The notes: a model not told the origin generated them from the sequence alone. A stretch of DNA of 51,741 nucleotides from Nostoc sp. ATCC 43529 (GCA_003326205.1 LWTK01000047.1:31857-83597), one strand, 5' to 3'. Shown: positions 35,616 to 45,755, counted from the first letter of the stretch. A program made the numbers and translations.

Positions 35616-37382
35616 ATGCAATTAAGAGATTCTCTACGCCGGACAAAAATTGTCGCTACTATTGGTCCCGCCACAAGCAGTCCTGAAATGCTCAAGGCGA
35701 TTATTGAAGCGGGAGCAACGACACTGCGGCTAAACTTCTCCCACGGGACTCATGCAGATCATCAGCGTAATATTCGCTTAATTAGACAAACTGCTTTTGA
35801 ACTTAATCAACCAGTGGCTATTCTCCAAGACTTGCAGGGCCCAAAAATTCGCTTGGGGAAGTTTGACAATGGAGCTATAGTTGTAGCAAAAGGCGATCGC
35901 TTCACCTTAACAAATCGTCCGGTTATAGGTACCCAGGAAATTAGCTGCGTCACCTATGATTATTTAGCTCAAGAAGTCCCCGTTGGTGCAAAAATCCTCC
36001 TCGATGATGGACGAGTAGAAATGGTGGTGGAGGAAATTAACCGCGACAAAGGTGATTTGCACTGTCGCGTTACCGTCGCTGGTAAACTTTCTAACAACAA
36101 AGGCGTAAACTTTCCTGGAGTTTACTTATCAATTAAGGCAATGACCGACAAAGACCGAGAGGATCTGATGTTTGGTCTAGATCAGGGTGTAGACTGGGTA
36201 GCACTTTCCTTTGTCCGCAATCCCCAGGATTTGATGGAAATTAAAGAGCTAATTTCCAGTACAGGCAAGCAAGTGCCAGTGATTGCCAAAATTGAAAAAC
36301 ACGAGGCCATTGAACAAATGGAAGCGGTTTTGGCTTTGTGTGATGGTGTGATGGTCGCCAGAGGCGATTTGGGCGTGGAACTACCAGCAGAAGATGTCCC
36401 CGTACTGCAAAAGCGGCTGATTGCGACAGCAAACCGCTTAGGGATTCCCATCATCACTGCCACTCAGATGTTAGATAGCATGGTAAGCAATCCCCGTCCC
36501 ACTCGTGCCGAAGTGTCAGATGTGGCAAATGCGATTTTAGATGGCACGGACGCGGTGATGCTTTCTAATGAAACTGCCGTAGGTAATTACCCAGTAGAAG
36601 CCGTGGCTACAATGGCACGCATCGCCGAGCGCATCGAGCAAGAGGAGGCGCAGTCAGTAGTACGTCAGCTAAGAGATACCAGACGCTCTATTCCCAATGC
36701 TATCAGCCAAGCTGTGAGTCAAATTGCAGAACAACTGGGAGCAGCAGCAATTATGACTCTAACCCAGACTGGGGCAACAGCTCGCAATGTCTCGAAATTT
36801 CGTCCCCATACACCGGTTTTAGCAGTAACACCCCATGTGAACGTGGCGCGACAATTACAGATGGTATGGGGAGTAAAACCGCTACTAGTATTAGGATTGC
36901 CTTCCACAGGCCAAACATTCCAAGCTGCAATCAACGTGGCTCAGGAACTAAAGTTACTGTCTGAGGGAGATTTAGTAGTGATGACTGCTGGGACACTCCA
37001 GGGAGTTTCTGGTTCCACAGATTTGATTAAAGTTGAGGTGGTAACGGCAATACTAGGTCATGGAATTGGACTAGGCCAAGGTTCGGTCAGCGGTCGGGCA
37101 CGGGTGGCAAATACTAGCATGGATGTTAGTAACTTTAATCCCGGAGATATTTTGGTTGCTTCCCGCACCAATGCTGATTTTGTGGAAGCAATTCGCAAAG
37201 CTGCTGGGATTATTACGGAAGACGAAAGTCTTACAAGTCACGCAGCAGTAATCGGCTTACGTCTTGGTGTGCCAGTGATTGTTGGCGTGAAGCAAGCGAC
37301 GCAAGCAATTCGAGACGGTGCAATTATAACGCTGGATTTACAACGGGGTTTGATCTACTCTGGAGCGGTGAAAACGTCTTAG
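35616..37382 (+). CDS. pyk: Pyruvate kinase with C-terminal PEP-utiliser domain
   Basis: The 588-residue protein has the catalytic barrel (about 1-345). Its motifs are RRTKIVATIGPATSSPEMLK, LQDLQGPKIRLG, the active-site segment VIAKIEKHEAIEQMEAVLAL with the key Lys, and DGVMVARGDLGVELP, then TATQMLDSMVSNPRPTRAEV. The allosteric C domain follows (about 350-475). It ends with an extra domain of about 100 residues (NPGDILVASRTNADFVEAIR to TSHAAVIGLRLGVPVIVGVK). That is the PEP-utilising swivelling domain carried by many bacterial pyruvate kinases. It makes ATP and pyruvate from PEP and ADP. Confidence 0.97.
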   Translation: MQLRDSLRRTKIVATIGPATSSPEMLKAIIEAGATTLRLNFSHGTHADHQRNIRLIRQTAFELNQPVAILQDLQGPKIRLGKFDNGAIVVAKGDRFTLTNRPVIGTQEISCVTYDYLAQEVPVGAKILLDDGRVEMVVEEINRDKGDLHCRVTVAGKLSNNKGVNFPGVYLSIKAMTDKDREDLMFGLDQGVDWVALSFVRNPQDLMEIKELISSTGKQVPVIAKIEKHEAIEQMEAVLALCDGVMVARGDLGVELPAEDVPVLQKRLIATANRLGIPIITATQMLDSMVSNPRPTRAEVSDVANAILDGTDAVMLSNETAVGNYPVEAVATMARIAERIEQEEAQSVVRQLRDTRRSIPNAISQAVSQIAEQLGAAAIMTLTQTGATARNVSKFRPHTPVLAVTPHVNVARQLQMVWGVKPLLVLGLPSTGQTFQAAINVAQELKLLSEGDLVVMTAGTLQGVSGSTDLIKVEVVTAILGHGIGLGQGSVSGRARVANTSMDVSNFNPGDILVASRTNADFVEAIRKAAGIITEDESLTSHAAVIGLRLGVPVIVGVKQATQAIRDGAIITLDLQRGLIYSGAVKTS

Positions 37383-37412
37383 TAGTAGGGAATCGGGAAG
37401 ATAGGGAGGTAG

Positions 37413-37494
37413 GGGTAAAGGGTAAAGGGTAAAGGGATAAATTCAACCTTTCCCTTTCCCCATACTCAATACCCCATGCCCAATGCCCAATGCC
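37413..37494. repeat. GGGTAAA heptamers and CCCAATG heptamers
   Basis: Three to four GGGTAAA units (37413-37437) are followed by CCCCATGCCCAATGCCCAATG (about 37471-37491). They fill the short gap between the convergent pyk and M61 peptidase genes. Confidence 0.8.
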
Positions 37495-39276
37495 CTAAAC
37501 ACTTGCGATCGCTACCCCAAGCCATGCAGCAAAGTTTTGCTGCTGTCTAGAATCGGGAGAATCAACAGGTTTTACTTGATACTTAGTAGGATTTGGCGAT
37601 CCTAGCGTAATTGAATAAGTACGGAGTTCGTCTTGGTGGAAAAGTGCGACCTCAATCTTATCGTTTGGTTGGTAATCTTTGAGGCGATCGCTTAAACTAT
37701 TTGCCGTTACCTTAATTCCATCAATTGCCAATAACTCATCACCTGCATCAATTCCCCCTGCTTGTGCAGGTGAACCTGCTTCAACAAACTTAATAATCTC
37801 CCGCCCATTTTCAGTATTTATTCTCACACCCAAGTAAGGTTCTTCCTGCTGTTCTGCTACTAGCTGTAAACCAAAGGGTTCTAAATACTGATTAAATGGC
37901 AAATCTTCAGTGGTATGAATGTAGCGCTTAAAGAAATCAGCTAAATCAATTCCTGCCACAGATTCTATAACTTCTTGCAACTGTTCTTGGGTATAGCCAA
38001 TTTCAGCTTCTCCAAATTGCTGCCACATTTTCAGCATTACGTCATCGAGGGAACGCTGATTGCTGTGAGTTGAGCGAATCAGTAAATCCAGCAATAACGA
38101 TACCATTTCTCCTTTTAAATAATAGGAAATTTGCGAATTACCGCTATTGGCATCTGGACGATAGAGCTTAATCCAAGCATCAAAACTCGACTCGGAAAGA
38201 GGCTGTACTTTCCGTCCTGGCGTGGTTTGATATCTGGTAATTTCCTTACTCAAATGATTCAGATAGGACTTAGCATCATAAATTCCTGCCCGCAAAGGAA
38301 TTAACAAATCGTAGTAACTAGTAGTCCCTTCACAAAACCACAAGCATGGAGTGTAATTTTCCTGGTCATAGTCAAAAACTTCTAATGCTTTTGGGCGAAT
38401 TCGCTTGACATTCCACAAGTGAAAGAATTCGTGTGCTACTAATTGCAGAAAGCGATCGTACTTTTCTGGAACGCGAAACCCAAAACGCTGATAAATTAAA
38501 GAGCAAGAGTTTTTATGCTCTAAACCCCCAAAAGCTTGGCTAAATAAATGTAACAAAAACACATATCGTTCGTAGGGCAAACCGCCGAACATCTGTGCTT
38601 CTACCTGAATAATTTTTTGGATATCAGCAATCATCTGCTGCACTTGATAATTACCTTCTCCCCAAATTGCCAATTCATGGGGTTTTCCCAAAACCTCAAA
38701 TTGATACAATTCGTGGCGACCGATTTCAAATGGGCTATCGACAAGAGTATCAAAATCGCTAGCCAAAAAAGTATTCTTTTCCTCGTCAATGCTAGGTAAA
38801 GCAGTAGTTACCTGCCATTCTGGGTGTGGCGGTACGATGGTGACACGAATCGGTTGTTTTTCCGAGCCAGGTATTCTAAAAAATATTGCTGCACCGTTGA
38901 AATAACCGTGGGTAGCATCCAAGTGATTTGTCCGTACCGATAGCTCATTGGCAAAAATGCGGTAACGTATAGTTAATTCCGAAACATCTACTTTATCTAT
39001 CTGCCAGTGGTTTTTACTAATTTTCCGCCAAGGCAAAGGCTTATCCTCTGCAAAAGCCACAAAATCCTGTAGGTTTTTGGCGTATTCCCGAACTAAGTAT
39101 GAACCTGGCGTCCATACTGGCAGTTTTAAATCAAGAATCGGCCAGGGGTAATTCACAAGGCGTAAAGTTACCTCAAACAGATGAGTTTCTGGTTGGGGCA
39201 TTGCCACCAAGTAATGAATCGTTGGCGCAATTTCCTGGACGTGGGTATTGGGTCGAGATGCAGTTGCTTCAGTCAT
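37495..39276 (-). CDS. M61 family metallopeptidase with PDZ domain
   Basis: The 593-residue protein has an N-terminal beta domain, the zinc motif HEFFH within VAHEFFHLWNVKRIRP, and a downstream Glu-containing helix (LWFCEGTTSYYDLLIPLRAG). These are typical of M61 glycyl aminopeptidases. A PDZ domain follows (about 485-570), with EPYLGVRINTENGREIIKFV and DELLAIDGIKVTANSLSDRL. No signal peptide is visible, so it is probably cytoplasmic. Members remove N-terminal Gly/Ala residues in related species. Gene ends convergent with pyk. Confidence 0.9.
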   Translation of the reverse strand: MTEATASRPNTHVQEIAPTIHYLVAMPQPETHLFEVTLRLVNYPWPILDLKLPVWTPGSYLVREYAKNLQDFVAFAEDKPLPWRKISKNHWQIDKVDVSELTIRYRIFANELSVRTNHLDATHGYFNGAAIFFRIPGSEKQPIRVTIVPPHPEWQVTTALPSIDEEKNTFLASDFDTLVDSPFEIGRHELYQFEVLGKPHELAIWGEGNYQVQQMIADIQKIIQVEAQMFGGLPYERYVFLLHLFSQAFGGLEHKNSCSLIYQRFGFRVPEKYDRFLQLVAHEFFHLWNVKRIRPKALEVFDYDQENYTPCLWFCEGTTSYYDLLIPLRAGIYDAKSYLNHLSKEITRYQTTPGRKVQPLSESSFDAWIKLYRPDANSGNSQISYYLKGEMVSLLLDLLIRSTHSNQRSLDDVMLKMWQQFGEAEIGYTQEQLQEVIESVAGIDLADFFKRYIHTTEDLPFNQYLEPFGLQLVAEQQEEPYLGVRINTENGREIIKFVEAGSPAQAGGIDAGDELLAIDGIKVTANSLSDRLKDYQPNDKIEVALFHQDELRTYSITLGSPNPTKYQVKPVDSPDSRQQQNFAAWLGVAIASV

Positions 39277-39660
39277 CTTGTGTGCTGAGTTAATATTAAT
39301 GAGATTCTTAGATTTGTCTCAATAATGACAAATTTGTTTTTAAATTTTGACTTCTATTCCTGGGGCTGCTGGGGAAATAGCTCAATAAAAACGAAGATTA
39401 AGCACGAACTTCTCAAGTATGCCTAAAACTTCAGTCACCAAGATGATTATAAAACTCGATTTCGAGATTGTTAAAAAAGATGTATTGTAAAGTGCGCTGT
39501 GCTGAGTGTAAATCTACTGATTTCATTTCTCAGAACAATTAACACTCCTAACCTAACACCAGCTTGACTTATTGGTTCATTTTCATACTTTGCATCCAAG
39601 CAAATGAAGATCTAAATAGGAGCTAATCCTATTTAACCAAAAGCCTTTGTGTATCGTTTA
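39277..39660. other. Intergenic region upstream of the M61 gene holding a dispersed repeat
   Basis: About 384 bp without a gene. Its main feature is the dispersed repeat at 39381-39483. I see no other structure. Confidence 0.45.
39381..39483. repeat. Dispersed repeat, copy 2
   Basis: Starts CTCAATAAAAACGAAG, has TCAAGTATGCC and AAGATGATTAT, and ends AGATTGTTAAAAAAGATGT. It aligns with 6006-6122 inside the MITE-like element, in the same orientation. Unlike copy 1 it lacks the ACGTGAATTCGA ends. Confidence 0.6.
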
Positions 39661-39731
39661 AGCGGGCGGCGGGAATCGAACCCGCATTAATAGCTTGGAA
39701 GGCTATAGTTTTACCACTAAACTACGCCCGC
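39661..39731 (-). tRNA. tRNA-Gly (UCC)
   Basis: The minus strand folds into a complete cloverleaf. The acceptor stem GCGGGCG pairs with CGCCCGC. A D arm with AGTGGTAA follows. The anticodon stem ATAGC/GCTAT holds the loop CTTCCAA (anticodon UCC). The variable loop is TAAT, and the T arm is GCGGG-TTCGATT-CCCGC. The discriminator base is U. CCA is not encoded. It lies between the TonB-like gene and the M61 peptidase gene. Confidence 0.96.
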
Positions 39732-39781
39732 AAATTTCCAACTTTTTAATTATAACACAGTTATAAAGAAAATTCAAACAT

Positions 39782-40957
39782 TTAGTTGGAATTGGCAGAC
39801 TGAATCTCGATCCGGACATACAGATTGCTCAAATCTGGTTTTGTACCATCGTTATTCTGAGCCGGAAGAAAGTTCTCTGTTTTAAAAATTTGGTTCAAGA
39901 TTTGCTCGTATGTGCTTTTTTCGCTTCCCAGCGTAGCTGGTTGTATTTCTAGCACTACGGCTTGTTGAAAGTTGCCATTGCGATCGATTACTAGGCTAGC
40001 TAACAGTTGTGCTGGCTGAAGTCCAGAATTTTGCGAGAGAAAACTGGGATCGAATTGTTTTGTATTGCTACCTTGATATACAGCGATCGCATCTGGCAAA
40101 CCATCCTGTATAAATTTTCCTGATTTTATCAAATTACTCACTTCATCTCTAAGTAAAGGAGCTACTATCGCTACAGATACCCCCTGAGTAGAAGTCGGTG
40201 AAGTTTCCGGAGTAGGAGTTGGCGGAATTTGCCCTGCAGGAGTTATTGGGGTTTGTGGAGTAGGAGTTGGCGGAATTTGCCCTGCAGGAGTTGCTGGAGT
40301 TTGTGGAGTAGGAGTTGGCGGAATTTGCCCTGCGGGAGTTGCTGGAGTTTGTGGAGTAGGACTTGGCGGAGTTTCCCTTGGTGGAGTTGTTGGGGTTTCT
40401 CTCGGTGGAGTTGATGGAAGGCCTGATGGTAGCGGTGTTCCCTTTCCGAGTTGTAAATCTTGACGGCGGTTCCAAGGAAGATTACCCACTGGAACTTTAG
40501 GTGTAGGTGTCGCCGTAGGTGTAGATATTGGCTTAGCAACTTTTTGTTGCCCAGAAGGTTGACTATTATTTTGAGAGGTGTCAGTTTTAATCTTGGGCTG
40601 AAGCTTATCAGTGGAATTTATGGCAGCGGAATCTTGATTTTTTGGCGTAGTTCTTGCCGCTACAGACTTTTGGGTTGAAGAGAATCGCTTTGGTGAAACT
40701 GTCTTAACTGTTGATTGTGATTTGCTTGTTGACTTTGTTGCAGGAGCAATGTCTATGAATTCAATGGGTGTAGCCGATTGACTTTCTTGAGGAAACCACA
40801 AAATAAAAGTATTTGATGAGCGCATCAACAACCAGAACACTAACAAGTGGAGAAAGACTGAGCCGGCAGCAACAGAAACCCACAAAAGAGGTGGATCGGT
40901 GTGTCGCCTCCAGACTTTGGCTGGAATTGGAGTTTTATCTGCAACCGATGGTTCCAT
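39782..40957 (-). CDS. TonB-like, proline-rich periplasmic protein
   Basis: The 391-residue protein has a short cytoplasmic start, one membrane helix (about 26-46, VSVAAGSVFLHLLVFWLLM), and a linker rich in Ser, Lys and Thr. A long Pro/Thr stretch follows (about 150-268), with the 16-residue unit PPTPTPQTPATPAGQI repeated three times plus variants. A compact C-terminal domain (about 270-391) contains LLASLVIDRNGNFQQAVVLE. This order (anchor, proline-rich spacer, folded C-terminus) is that of TonB-type energy transducers. No ExbB/ExbD genes are next to it, so the role is inferred. Confidence 0.7.
   Translation of the reverse strand: MEPSVADKTPIPAKVWRRHTDPPLLWVSVAAGSVFLHLLVFWLLMRSSNTFILWFPQESQSATPIEFIDIAPATKSTSKSQSTVKTVSPKRFSSTQKSVAARTTPKNQDSAAINSTDKLQPKIKTDTSQNNSQPSGQQKVAKPISTPTATPTPKVPVGNLPWNRRQDLQLGKGTPLPSGLPSTPPRETPTTPPRETPPSPTPQTPATPAGQIPPTPTPQTPATPAGQIPPTPTPQTPITPAGQIPPTPTPETSPTSTQGVSVAIVAPLLRDEVSNLIKSGKFIQDGLPDAIAVYQGSNTKQFDPSFLSQNSGLQPAQLLASLVIDRNGNFQQAVVLEIQPATLGSEKSTYEQILNQIFKTENFLPAQNNDGTKPDLSNLYVRIEIQSANSN
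40208..40365. repeat. 48-bp tandem repeats in the TonB-like gene
   Basis: The unit beginning GTAGGAGTTGGCGGAATTTG is repeated with a 48-bp period, about three full copies plus partial ones. It encodes 16 residues of the proline-rich spacer. Copies differ at few positions, so it is recent. Confidence 0.85.
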
Positions 40958-41056
40958 ATTATCTTTGAAACTGGTTCTGATTAAGCACTTTTACTAATTT
41001 GTATGCTTTAACCAGTCATCAGTTTTCACTCCCTAATTTAGAATCCAGTCTAAATT

Positions 41057-44000
41057 TTAACGATTAATCATTACCTCTGATGTAACGGCGAAGGTCAGAA
41101 CTGTTTCATCTACTCCTTTAAGTTCTAGGGGACTACCTTTAGTAATTTCTTCTTCTTGCAAATAATCTGCCACGGCAGCAGAAACCAAGATAGTACCGGG
41201 AACAGCAGCAGATTGTAACCTAGCAGCAATATTTACGCTTGGGCCAATAGCAGTATAATCAGCACGTTCAGCACTGCCAAACATTCCCACAACTGCTGTA
41301 CCTTGGTGAATACCACAGCGAAACTGGACACCAGTTTGTCTGTCACCATCAAATACACCTTGCTCTCGCCAACGCTGGTTTAATTGATCTAGAGAACGGT
41401 GCATTCCTCTTGCTGTGTTGATGGCACGACGTACCTGTTCGTTGGGAGTCAGTTCTTCCGGCGCTCCATATAAAGCTAAGATGGCGTCTCCCATAAATTT
41501 ATCTACAGTACCGCCATTAGCAAATACAACCTTGGTCATAGCTTCTAAATATTCATTGAGTAACTCTGCTACTCGGCGCGATCTAAGGGTGTTTGCTAGC
41601 TGGGTGAAACCCACAATATCACTAAACAAAACTGTAATGAGGCGTGGTTCTGGGCGCAAATCTAAAGCCAAATCTCCGGCGGCAGCTTTTTGTACTAACA
41701 CAGCCGGCAAAAATCGCTTTAGTACCGATTCTGTGAGATATGTATTTAACTCCGAGATTCGCCTTTCGTTTTCTTTCAACGCTAAAAGATTGCGAACTTC
41801 CGCCAAAAGTTCCCTGTCATTGAATGGTTTTGCTAAATAAGCATCAGCACCATGTTCTGTACCTTCAATGCGAGTTTCTTCGTCAACTTTGGCTGTGAGC
41901 AAAATTATTGGTATTCCTTTAAGTTTCTCCTCGCTGCGGATCATCTGAATCATTTCAAGTCCGCTCACCAAGGGCATCATTAAGTCAGTAAGAACCAAGC
42001 TGGGTATAATTTCTTTAGCTAGGCGATATCCTTCATAACCGTTACGAGATGTCTGTACTTGATAGCCATTGCGACGTAGTATATCCGATACATAACTTCG
42101 CAAATCGGGGTTGTCGTCTACAACTAAAATACAGTGCCCATTGCTCAGTAGTGATTCTTGAGTATCAGAAGTGGGTGATAAGTTTTTTGTAATATTTTCA
42201 ATATTATCTGCTGTTTGATCTAGCAGTTCTAAATCAGCCAATTCTACACTAGCGCGGCTTGTGTTTAGTTCAACAGGGGTTTCCAGCACTTGCTGTGTGG
42301 GTAAGTGAGCAGTACCAGTAACTAGCGATAATTTAAAGGTAGTACCTTCACCATACACTGAATCCACACTGACTTGACCGCTATGTAATTCTACTAATTC
42401 TTTAACTAAAGCTAAACCCAAACCACTGCCTTCATAGGAACGGTTTGCTGAACCTTCAGCTTGGCGGAAGCGCTCAAATAAATGGGGAATTTGTTCTTTA
42501 ACAATGCCAATTCCAGTGTCTTGTACTTCCAAGATACAACGATCGCCTTCAGGTTTTAGCCTGACGTTGATTGTCCCACCTTCGGGAGTAAACTTCATGG
42601 CGTTTGATAGCAGGTTGTAAACCACCTTATCAAATTTTTCCATATCCAAGTACACCGTAGGACATTCATCCAACTGTGTAGTAAGTTGCAGTCCCTTTTT
42701 CTCGCAGTATGGGCGAAAAGACTCAACAATTTGGCTGACAAATTCTACTAAATCGCATGGACGGAAACTAGGCTGCATTCTTCCTGCATCCAGGCGTTGT
42801 AAATCCAGCAGTTGATTTACCAGCCGCAGCAAACGCCGGGAGTTACGTAGGGCGATCGCACTTTGGGAATAAGATAACCCCTCACCAGCCCCCACCGCTG
42901 ACTCTAAAGGCCCTTGAATCAAGGTGATGGGAGTGCGAAATTCATGGGAGATATTTTGAAAAAATTCTGTTTTTTGTTTGTCTAATTCCAGTAACCGTTC
43001 GGCTTGTTGGCGAGTTTTTTCATATAGACGTGATTGCTGCACGGCGATCGCGGCTTGAGCTGCTACTGCTTTAGCTAGGTCGATATCAGATGCTAACCAC
43101 TTACGTATTTTATTACTTTGACACAAAGTAATACTACCGATGCATTTGCCATCAGCTAATAATGGTACGACTATTAGCGATCGCGCAGGCATTTTCAAAG
43201 ACAAATCAAAACCCTGCATTCCTTTGGGAGAATGGTTTACATCAGCAATTACTACTGGTTCGTGTGTCTGTAAAATCTCTTGTAAAATTGGATTCTCTTT
43301 TATAGACGTTTGAGAATTAGGTAATTCAGTTAATATGTGATTATTATTACTTATATTGTGGTCTGGAGCTAGCGATGCCTGGGTTGGGTTATGGCTACTG
43401 AAATTTTCCCGATGTTGAAAACTGTCATACAAGCCCACAGACTGGACAAACTCATCTTCCTCCGTCCACAAAGATAGAACACAGCCATCAACTTGTAAGG
43501 CTTGTCCCAGTTGCTGAGTAATAGCTGCAAAAATATCTTCAGGGTCTAAGCTAGAGCGAATCGCGCTAGTAATGGTATTAATCAAACTCTCTCGCTTAGC
43601 TAGGGCACGTACTTGCTCGTAGACATAAGCTTGAGACAAAGCTAAGGCTGCTTGATCCGCCACCATCAATACTAGCTGCACTTCATCGTCCCCCCAGGAG
43701 CGGGGCAGAGAACACTGGTGCAGTGCTAGGACTGCCATCAGTTCCTGTTGACAGATTAGTGGGACAACTAAACTAGAACAAATGTCAGCGGCAGCAAAAG
43801 CTTCTCCACGTTGGCGCAGTTCTGGGGTATCACCCTGAATCCGCTCATCATCTATCACATCATGAATTACTTGAACTTCACGAGTTTCCCAAACCGTGTG
43901 AGCCAGCAACGAGGAGGGGGAGATGGCCAGAGGGGCAGATGGAGGAGCAATAACAAAATTGATCTCCGTGTCCCCGTGTCCCCGCGTCCCCGTGTCCTCA

Positions 44001-44620
44001 TCTCCTTTGTCTTCCAGAGGCTTTTGATAAATAAATCCTTTATCTGCCAACTGTTCATCTTGGAAGGGACGCAACAGACAGACATCCACCTCCAACATCT
44101 GACCCACTGAATCAACAATTGCCTGCAAAATTTGCCGATAGTCTAATGCACTGCGAATTGTATTTGTAACCGTATTCAGTAGTGATTCTCGCCTGAGTGT
44201 GCGGGTAAGTTCGCGGGTACGGGCTTTGAGGACATTGTGGGTATCTAAAGCTTGGCGTACAACTCCTTTAAGTTCCTCTGCTTCCCACGGTTTAGTGACA
44301 TATTTAAAAACCTTACCAGCGTTGATTGCTTCCACCAGGTCTTCGACATCGGTGTAGCCAGTTAAAATAATCCGGATAATATCTGGATATTGAGTTGCTG
44401 TTAGGCTCAAAAATTCTGTACCGCTCATCATCGGCATCCGCTGGTCGGAGATGATCACCGCGACCTCTCCCTCTTGAGCCAGCAAATCGAGTGCCGCAGG
44501 GCCAGAGGTTGCTCTTAGCACCTTGTAGTCACGATAGAAAGTGCGGTAGAGCAAATCAAGGTTGTCTGGTTCGTCATCAACAACCAAAATTTTAGGCTTA
44601 CTGTTTGCTTGGGATTTCAT
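41057..44620 (-). CDS. Hybrid sensor histidine kinase/response regulator fused to adenylate cyclase
   Basis: The 1187-residue protein has six modules: receiver (about 8-125, Asp59 in IISDQRMP), GAF (about 150-335), GAF (about 350-520), a HisKA/HATPase kinase (about 545-775, His559 in NISHEFRTP), a second receiver (about 840-955, TDLMMP) and a class III cyclase domain (about 995-1170). The cyclase has FSDIVGF near Asp1001, DKFMGDAILALYG and YTAIGPSVNIAARL. It therefore keeps metal and transition-state residues, with Thr where many enzymes have Asp, as in cyanobacterial CyaB-type enzymes. The first GAF is interrupted by an octanucleotide repeat. It probably turns a signal into phosphotransfer and cAMP. 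Confidence 0.9.
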   Translation of the reverse strand: MKSQANSKPKILVVDDEPDNLDLLYRTFYRDYKVLRATSGPAALDLLAQEGEVAVIISDQRMPMMSGTEFLSLTATQYPDIIRIILTGYTDVEDLVEAINAGKVFKYVTKPWEAEELKGVVRQALDTHNVLKARTRELTRTLRRESLLNTVTNTIRSALDYRQILQAIVDSVGQMLEVDVCLLRPFQDEQLADKGFIYQKPLEDKGDEDTGTRGHGDTEINFVIAPPSAPLAISPSSLLAHTVWETREVQVIHDVIDDERIQGDTPELRQRGEAFAAADICSSLVVPLICQQELMAVLALHQCSLPRSWGDDEVQLVLMVADQAALALSQAYVYEQVRALAKRESLINTITSAIRSSLDPEDIFAAITQQLGQALQVDGCVLSLWTEEDEFVQSVGLYDSFQHRENFSSHNPTQASLAPDHNISNNNHILTELPNSQTSIKENPILQEILQTHEPVVIADVNHSPKGMQGFDLSLKMPARSLIVVPLLADGKCIGSITLCQSNKIRKWLASDIDLAKAVAAQAAIAVQQSRLYEKTRQQAERLLELDKQKTEFFQNISHEFRTPITLIQGPLESAVGAGEGLSYSQSAIALRNSRRLLRLVNQLLDLQRLDAGRMQPSFRPCDLVEFVSQIVESFRPYCEKKGLQLTTQLDECPTVYLDMEKFDKVVYNLLSNAMKFTPEGGTINVRLKPEGDRCILEVQDTGIGIVKEQIPHLFERFRQAEGSANRSYEGSGLGLALVKELVELHSGQVSVDSVYGEGTTFKLSLVTGTAHLPTQQVLETPVELNTSRASVELADLELLDQTADNIENITKNLSPTSDTQESLLSNGHCILVVDDNPDLRSYVSDILRRNGYQVQTSRNGYEGYRLAKEIIPSLVLTDLMMPLVSGLEMIQMIRSEEKLKGIPIILLTAKVDEETRIEGTEHGADAYLAKPFNDRELLAEVRNLLALKENERRISELNTYLTESVLKRFLPAVLVQKAAAGDLALDLRPEPRLITVLFSDIVGFTQLANTLRSRRVAELLNEYLEAMTKVVFANGGTVDKFMGDAILALYGAPEELTPNEQVRRAINTARGMHRSLDQLNQRWREQGVFDGDRQTGVQFRCGIHQGTAVVGMFGSAERADYTAIGPSVNIAARLQSAAVPGTILVSAAVADYLQEEEITKGSPLELKGVDETVLTFAVTSEVMINR
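43964..44005. repeat. 8-bp tandem repeat inside the first GAF domain of the sensor-cyclase
   Basis: TCCCCGTG/TCCCCGCG units repeat in about four copies and stay in frame over 42 bp. They encode GDEDTGTRGHGDTE on the minus strand, followed by low-complexity INFVIAPPSAPLAISPSS. Together these look like an insertion of about 35 residues (about 199-237) within the GAF domain. Confidence 0.75.
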
Positions 44621-45755
44621 GCACCGCTTTCCTGCTGCAACGGCAGTCGGATAAAGAATAATCTGATGGGGTGAGGATTTTTCTGAGTCAGGTAAGAGCA
44701 GAGCATTTCGACCAATAAGGCTGTTTGGCTACATGACTGCTGAGTGTGGGAGCGTTTACTCACAGTGATTTATCTCAATGGCTGATATCGATTACTGTTT
44801 GCTCTAGTACAGAGTAATTGATTTTATAGTCTGTTTTAGTGTTACAGAGTCTATACTTGCTTGCCAAATTTTCTTTCACCTCCAGTGAGCAATCTCTAAT
44901 ACTACATACAGCACTCATAGCTAGCTGAAAAATCCAGATGAAGCTGCATATTAAGTTTTCCCCGCGTAGCAGTTGTACTAACACTTGCAGGTAAATTTTA
45001 TTTATGGTAGTCATGGTAGAGCCAATAATATTAAAACAATAAGATTTAAAGCCAAAGTATACTATTAGACAAATGCCTGCTTCCAATTTAGCAATCAGAA
45101 CTATCATTAAGACAAGTGCTGGTGGTTAAGAAGTTGAGAATTAAGGATCTACTCGCCAAACAGAGGGGTATCAGGTGCTGGCGCAAAGAAAACACGGGGA
45201 CACTCTGACATGCAAAAGAAGCCTAAGATGAGGCTTGCTTACATTCAGAACTTCTCCTAATGGTGATGCTGCACGTAGCAAGCTCCCAAAGGGATGGATA
45301 CACGGAGATACTATTGGATCGTTTCTTTGTGTCTTATGGATATCCCTTGTTCTTCGATCTTCCCCAGTCCCTAGTCGCTTCTTCATACTTGAATGATGTA
45401 TTTAATTAAAAATTTTGTAGCCGCTCCTGGGAGACAAGCTATGCTGTTCTTCTGTCTATTCACACAAAACTCTAGCTTTTTACAGATGGCTTTGCGATCG
45501 CCAGACTAATCTCTTCCCTGGAAAATCGATAATTTACGTAAATCCACTGAATGTAAGATTTTAAATTTACGAAACTTTAACTCTTAAGGCGCTTTCAACA
45601 ATGCAGACTATAAAACTTTAACCAACTTTTACACTTTGTCGAATCCATAACCAAACATGAATTCGCACTCTCAAGGTAGTTCGATCCCCTGAACAAATAA
45701 TTCTTAAGTATTTATTGACTTTAAATACTGTTTTAAAATTTTTCAGAAATTTTCT
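44621..45755. other. Long intergenic region, no convincing gene
   Basis: About 1.1 kb between the sensor-cyclase start and the acetyltransferase. Two weak frames (44775-45107 and 45171-45386, both minus) lack ribosome sites and family features. Near 45249-45300 there is a degraded dispersed repeat (ACTTCTCCTAATGGTGATGC). A HIP1 octamer lies near 45494. The divergent promoters must be here. Confidence 0.45.

Noticed and set aside
44775..45107. 110-codon minus frame
   Set aside because: No ribosome site, unusual Cys/Ile-rich composition, no family pattern.
45171..45386. 71-codon minus frame
   Set aside because: Built from a degraded dispersed repeat, no ribosome site.
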